Shown: positions 61,550-64,000 of the stretch, piece after piece
Layout of the letters: the number at the start of each line of letters is the position of its first letter
How positions within the stretch are numbered: position 1 is the first letter of the stretch
NCBI GenBank assembly: GCA_947478865.1
Contig: CANJXF010000008.1
Location: 1-64,000 of the forward strand
DNA length: 64,000 nt
Source: Verrucomicrobiales bacterium
GTDB taxonomy: Bacteria; Verrucomicrobiota; Verrucomicrobiia; Limisphaerales; CANJXF01
Direction: 5' to 3'
The notes under the pieces: generated by a model
Databases searched by the model: none
Told to the model about the DNA's origin: nothing
The model's input: the letters and a program-made list of their open reading frames with translations, nothing else
Program-made: the position numbers and the translations under genes

Positions 61550-62608
61550 ATGCAAAACGCGCTGCCCGGAAATCAAAACGCCTCGGATCAATCCCTCTCC
61601 GATGCTCCTCTCAACAACTCGTTTACGCGAAGAGATTTTGTCAAAATAGCGGTGGCCACCGGTGTTGCGGTGACCGTCGGGCAAACTGCTTGGGGCGAGG
61701 AAACCAAAGAAGGCATTCCTTATCGGAAACTTGGCCGGACGGGCGAAAAAGTTTCGGCCATTGGCGTAGGCGGCTATCACATCGGAAATCCGGAAGAATC
61801 AGAGGGAATCAAGATCATCCGCACCGCCATCGATGCCGGGATTAACTTCATGGATAACTGCTGGGATTACCACAATGGCGGAAGCGAATCGAGAATGGGC
61901 AAAGCATTGCGCGACGGCTATCGAGACAAAGTCTTCCTGATGACGAAGATCGACGGACGCAACAAAGCATCGGCGGCAAAGCAAATCGACGAATCATTGA
62001 GTCGTCTGCAGACGGATCGAATAGATCTCATGCAGCACCACGAAATCATTCGCATGGAGGATCCGGATCGTTGCTTCGGTGAAGGCGGCGCTCAGGAAGC
62101 GATGCTGGAGGCGAAGAAGGCGGGCAAGATTCGCTTCATCGGCTTCACTGGCCACAAAGATCCGATCGTCCACCTGCGCATGCTGGAGATAGCCGCGCAG
62201 CATCAGTTTCATTTTGATGCCGTGCAAATGCCGCTCAATGTCATGGACGCGCACTTCCGTAGTTTTGAGCAGAAGGTCTTGCCGGTATTAGTGAAGAAAG
62301 AAATCGGCGTGCTCGGCATGAAACCGCTGGGCAGCGGCGCAATTTTAAAAAGCAATACCGCGACGGCGATTGAGTGTTTGCACTACGCAATGAGTCTGCC
62401 AACGTCCGTCGTGATTACCGGCATGCAGAGCATGAAAGATCTGCAACAGGCGCTGGAGGCAGCCCGGACGTTCAAGCCGATGAACCGGCAAGAGATCACA
62501 GCCCTGCTCGATCGCACCCGCAGCGCTGCGGCCTTCGGGGAATTCGAACGATTCAAGATAGCCGCCGCCTTCGACGGCACGGCGCATCATCCGGAATGGC
62601 TCGGGTAA
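61550..62608 (+). CDS. Tat-exported aldo/keto reductase
   Basis: From the ATG at 61550 (AAGGA just upstream) this protein has a Tat leader with T-R-R-D-F-V-K (26-32) and a hydrophobic segment. The mature protein is an aldo/keto reductase barrel: YRKLGRTGEKVSAIGVGG, FMDNCWDYHNGGSESRMG (Asp and Tyr of the tetrad), FLMTKIDGR (Lys) and LMQHHEIIR (His). Export of an NADPH-type enzyme by Tat fits folding with its cofactor in the cytoplasm. The substrate is unknown. It is convergent with the ribosomal-protein genes, and a strong hairpin lies between. Confidence 0.9.
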   Translation: MQNALPGNQNASDQSLSDAPLNNSFTRRDFVKIAVATGVAVTVGQTAWGEETKEGIPYRKLGRTGEKVSAIGVGGYHIGNPEESEGIKIIRTAIDAGINFMDNCWDYHNGGSESRMGKALRDGYRDKVFLMTKIDGRNKASAAKQIDESLSRLQTDRIDLMQHHEIIRMEDPDRCFGEGGAQEAMLEAKKAGKIRFIGFTGHKDPIVHLRMLEIAAQHQFHFDAVQMPLNVMDAHFRSFEQKVLPVLVKKEIGVLGMKPLGSGAILKSNTATAIECLHYAMSLPTSVVITGMQSMKDLQQALEAARTFKPMNRQEITALLDRTRSAAAFGEFERFKIAAAFDGTAHHPEWLG

Positions 62609-62628
62609 TAAACCAGTGAGGAAAATTA

Positions 62629-62662
62629 AAAATGGCGATTCGAAAATTCGAATCGCCATTGA
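62629..62662 (-). terminator. Strong hairpin terminator of the rplC-rplD-rplW transcript
   Basis: AATGGCGATTCGAA (62631-62644) and TTCGAATCGCCATT (62647-62660) form a perfect 14-pair stem with a two-base loop. On the minus strand it is followed by TTTAATTTT. It can also end the aldo/keto reductase transcript in the other direction. Confidence 0.85.
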
Positions 62663-62693
62663 GATTAAGAGCGATCAGTTGATCGCAAAGCGG

Positions 62694-62975
62694 CTAGGTT
62701 AAAACGATCTTGTCGCCTTCTTTCAAGGTGACAATCGCTTTTTTCCACGAAGGCGTCCGACCAGCGGCCGCCGTGCGTTTGCGGCGTTCTTTGCCGCGAA
62801 TATTCATGGTGTTGACACTCAGCACTTTCACTTTGAAGAGTTCCTGGACGGCTTGACGAATCTCAATTTTATTCGCGCGGCGATCGGCCACCACGGTGTA
62901 TTGGTTGAGTTTTTCAGCCTGGCGCGTTCCTTTTTCAGTGACGCGAACGGTCTTGATGATTTCGAAAGTGTTCAT
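62694..62975 (-). CDS. rplW: 50S ribosomal protein L23
   Basis: L23 lines the exit tunnel and is a docking site for trigger factor and SRP. The 93-residue protein has the family pattern IIKTVRVTEKGTRQ, QYTVVADRRANKIEIRQAV and the C-terminal KAIVTLKEGDKIVL. The length is normal. It follows rplD by two bases. The expected next gene, rplB, is absent: a terminator follows instead. Confidence 0.96.
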   Translation of the reverse strand: MNTFEIIKTVRVTEKGTRQAEKLNQYTVVADRRANKIEIRQAVQELFKVKVLSVNTMNIRGKERRKRTAAAGRTPSWKKAIVTLKEGDKIVLT

Positions 62976-62977
62976 GA

Positions 62978-63604
62978 TTAGATCTTGGCCAAACGTTCTT
63001 CAACTTTTTCAAATGCGCCACGCGTGAAAATCAATTTATCACTGCGCAATACCTGATAGGTATTGAGTTCCTCGCCAGTGGTGACTTCGACGTAGGAAAC
63101 GTTGCGGGAAGAACGAAGCAAATTCTGGTCGATTGCTTCAGAAACGATCAACGCGGTTCCATCGATGTCCAATGCGTTGAGGGCACTGAGAAAATCTTTG
63201 GTCTTCGGAGCAGCGAGCTTAAAGTCAGACACGATGGTCACATCGCCCATTTTAAGACGTTCACCCAGCGCTTTGCGCAAGGCCAGCTTCTTGGTCGAAC
63301 CATTGACTTTCTTGCTGAAGTCGCGTGGCTTCGGACCGAACACCACACCACCCCCGCGCCACAGAGGGGAACGGAAAGAACCGGCGCGAGCGCGACCCGT
63401 TCCTTTTTGTTTCCAAGGCTTTTTATTTGTTCCTTGAACTTCGCCAGCCGTCTTGGTGCAGGCGGTGCCGCTGCGTTGCGCAGCACGATAAGCGGTAACG
63501 GCATCATGAACGGCTTGCGTTCCTTTTCCGTCTTCAATCACCTCGAACTTCACTTCCAGTTCGCCGGCGCTTTTGCCTTTGATATCTTTAACAGTAAGCT
63601 TCAT
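62978..63604 (-). CDS. rplD: 50S ribosomal protein L4
   Basis: L4 binds 23S rRNA and reaches into the exit tunnel. The 208-residue protein has AVHDAVTAYRAAQRSGTACT, the tunnel loop PWKQKGTGRARAGSFRSP and GGGVVFGPKPRDFSKKVN, then LALRKALGERL. In many bacteria L4 also represses its own operon. It lies between rplC and rplW in the usual S10-operon order. Confidence 0.97.
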   Translation of the reverse strand: MKLTVKDIKGKSAGELEVKFEVIEDGKGTQAVHDAVTAYRAAQRSGTACTKTAGEVQGTNKKPWKQKGTGRARAGSFRSPLWRGGGVVFGPKPRDFSKKVNGSTKKLALRKALGERLKMGDVTIVSDFKLAAPKTKDFLSALNALDIDGTALIVSEAIDQNLLRSSRNVSYVEVTTGEELNTYQVLRSDKLIFTRGAFEKVEERLAKI

Positions 63605-63626
63605 AAAATTGTTCCTGCGAACTTAG

Positions 63627-64000
63627 TTATTTCTTAGCGGCCGGTTTCGCAGCGGCAGCTTTCGCTCCACCTTTGACTTTGCCAGGAACCCTAGGTTCCT
63701 TGCGGAGTTTTGCTGCTTCCGAGCCCTTCGGCAGTTTCTTGGATTCGCGGATGACGACGTAGCTGTTGTTGCCGCCGGGAATCGCTCCCTTAATCAACAA
63801 GAGATTGTCGCTTTCGCGAACCTGCATCACTTCGAGATTTTGCGTCGTGACCTGCACCTGACCCATGTGACCGGGCATGCGCATGCCGCGCATAACTGTG
63901 CCTGGAAACAAACGTTGTCCAATGGCACCGGGACGGCGCTTGAATCCTTTCGCACCGTGGGTCGAATCGCCACCACGAAAATTATGGCGCTTCATAACAC
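63627..64000 (-). CDS. rplC: 50S ribosomal protein L3 (C-terminal part, cut by window edge)
   Basis: Only the C-terminal 124 codons are in the window. The frame runs on past the right edge. It has the L3 pattern KRHNFRGGDSTHGAKGFKR, RPGAIGQ, GTVMRGMRMPGHMG and the NLLLIKGAIPGGNNSYVVI core. It ends in an Ala/Lys-rich tail (AAAAKPAAKK) that is longer than in many L3 proteins. It lies 22 bases upstream of rplD. Confidence 0.95.
   Translation of the reverse strand, partial: VMKRHNFRGGDSTHGAKGFKRRPGAIGQRLFPGTVMRGMRMPGHMGQVQVTTQNLEVMQVRESDNLLLIKGAIPGGNNSYVVIRESKKLPKGSEAAKLRKEPRVPGKVKGGAKAAAAKPAAKK

Noticed and set aside
1-64000. CRISPR arrays, insertion sequences, prophage or attachment sites
   Set aside because: No direct-repeat array, transposase, integrase or terminal repeat pair was seen.

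Overview
The window looks like a chromosome segment of a Verrucomicrobiota bacterium, most likely of the Pedosphaera/Limisphaerales type. This is inferred from family content, not from a search. The signs are two pairs of a planctomycete-type cytochrome c protein (PSD1/DUF1549/DUF1553) with a DUF1501 protein, a verrucomicrobial-style prepilin N-terminus, a decayed GloVer-type repeat protein, secreted proteins carrying a TSDL..W-type domain, secreted glycoside hydrolases, a sulfatase, a ThuA-like protein and many small lipoproteins. No insertion sequence, CRISPR array, prophage or rRNA was seen.

Layout. 1-475: left edge with a decayed GloVer-like fragment. 476-2376: trpF-trpB on the minus strand, with no trpA after trpB. 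2.5-8.4 kb: small membrane and secreted proteins, a rhodanese, a mutarotase-like protein, a membrane-anchored DUF155-like protein, guaA and two lipoproteins. 8.4-15.7 kb: housekeeping genes recG, nagA and uvrB, plus DoxX and GlsB-type membrane proteins and a hairpin repeat pair. 15.8-29.1 kb: secreted and catabolic genes (di-haem peroxidase, SDR, beta-propeller, PSD1, DUF1501, Gfo/Idh/MocA, GH5-like, Cache, ceramidase-like). 29.1-33 kb: an MFS transporter relic, tRNA-Arg(TCT), a divergent DHPS-like protein facing an EgtD-like methyltransferase, a UVR-motif protein and a GatB/YqeY protein.

33.0-41.3 kb is a complete aa3-type cytochrome oxidase locus on the minus strand: haem a and haem o synthases, subunits I, III, IV and II, Sco, DUF420, two small membrane proteins, and an upstream cupredoxin-like protein behind its own terminator. 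41.5-45.4 kb is the second PSD1/DUF1501 pair. 45.4-54.6 kb holds a receiver-PAS-histidine kinase, a Cys-rich protein, ThuA, a GH2 enzyme, a lipoprotein, a prepilin and a sulfatase. A PhoD-type phosphatase follows.

56.4-61.4 kb is the most unusual part. It is a compact four-gene operon with two small WXG100-like proteins that share the signature S-W-x-D-x5-F, a coiled-coil protein between them, and a 1300-residue membrane FtsK/EccC-type ATPase with one intact and two apparently degenerate ATPase modules. It resembles a minimal type VII secretion-like system without the other known Esx membrane parts. 61.5-64 kb has a Tat-exported aldo/keto reductase facing an S10-type operon end (rplC-rplD-rplW), which stops at a strong hairpin instead of continuing to rplB.

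Several genes (uvrB, the UVR-motif protein, the WXG100-like operon and others) have promoter-like hexamers ending only 6-10 bases before the ATG. This suggests leaderless or very short-leader transcripts.
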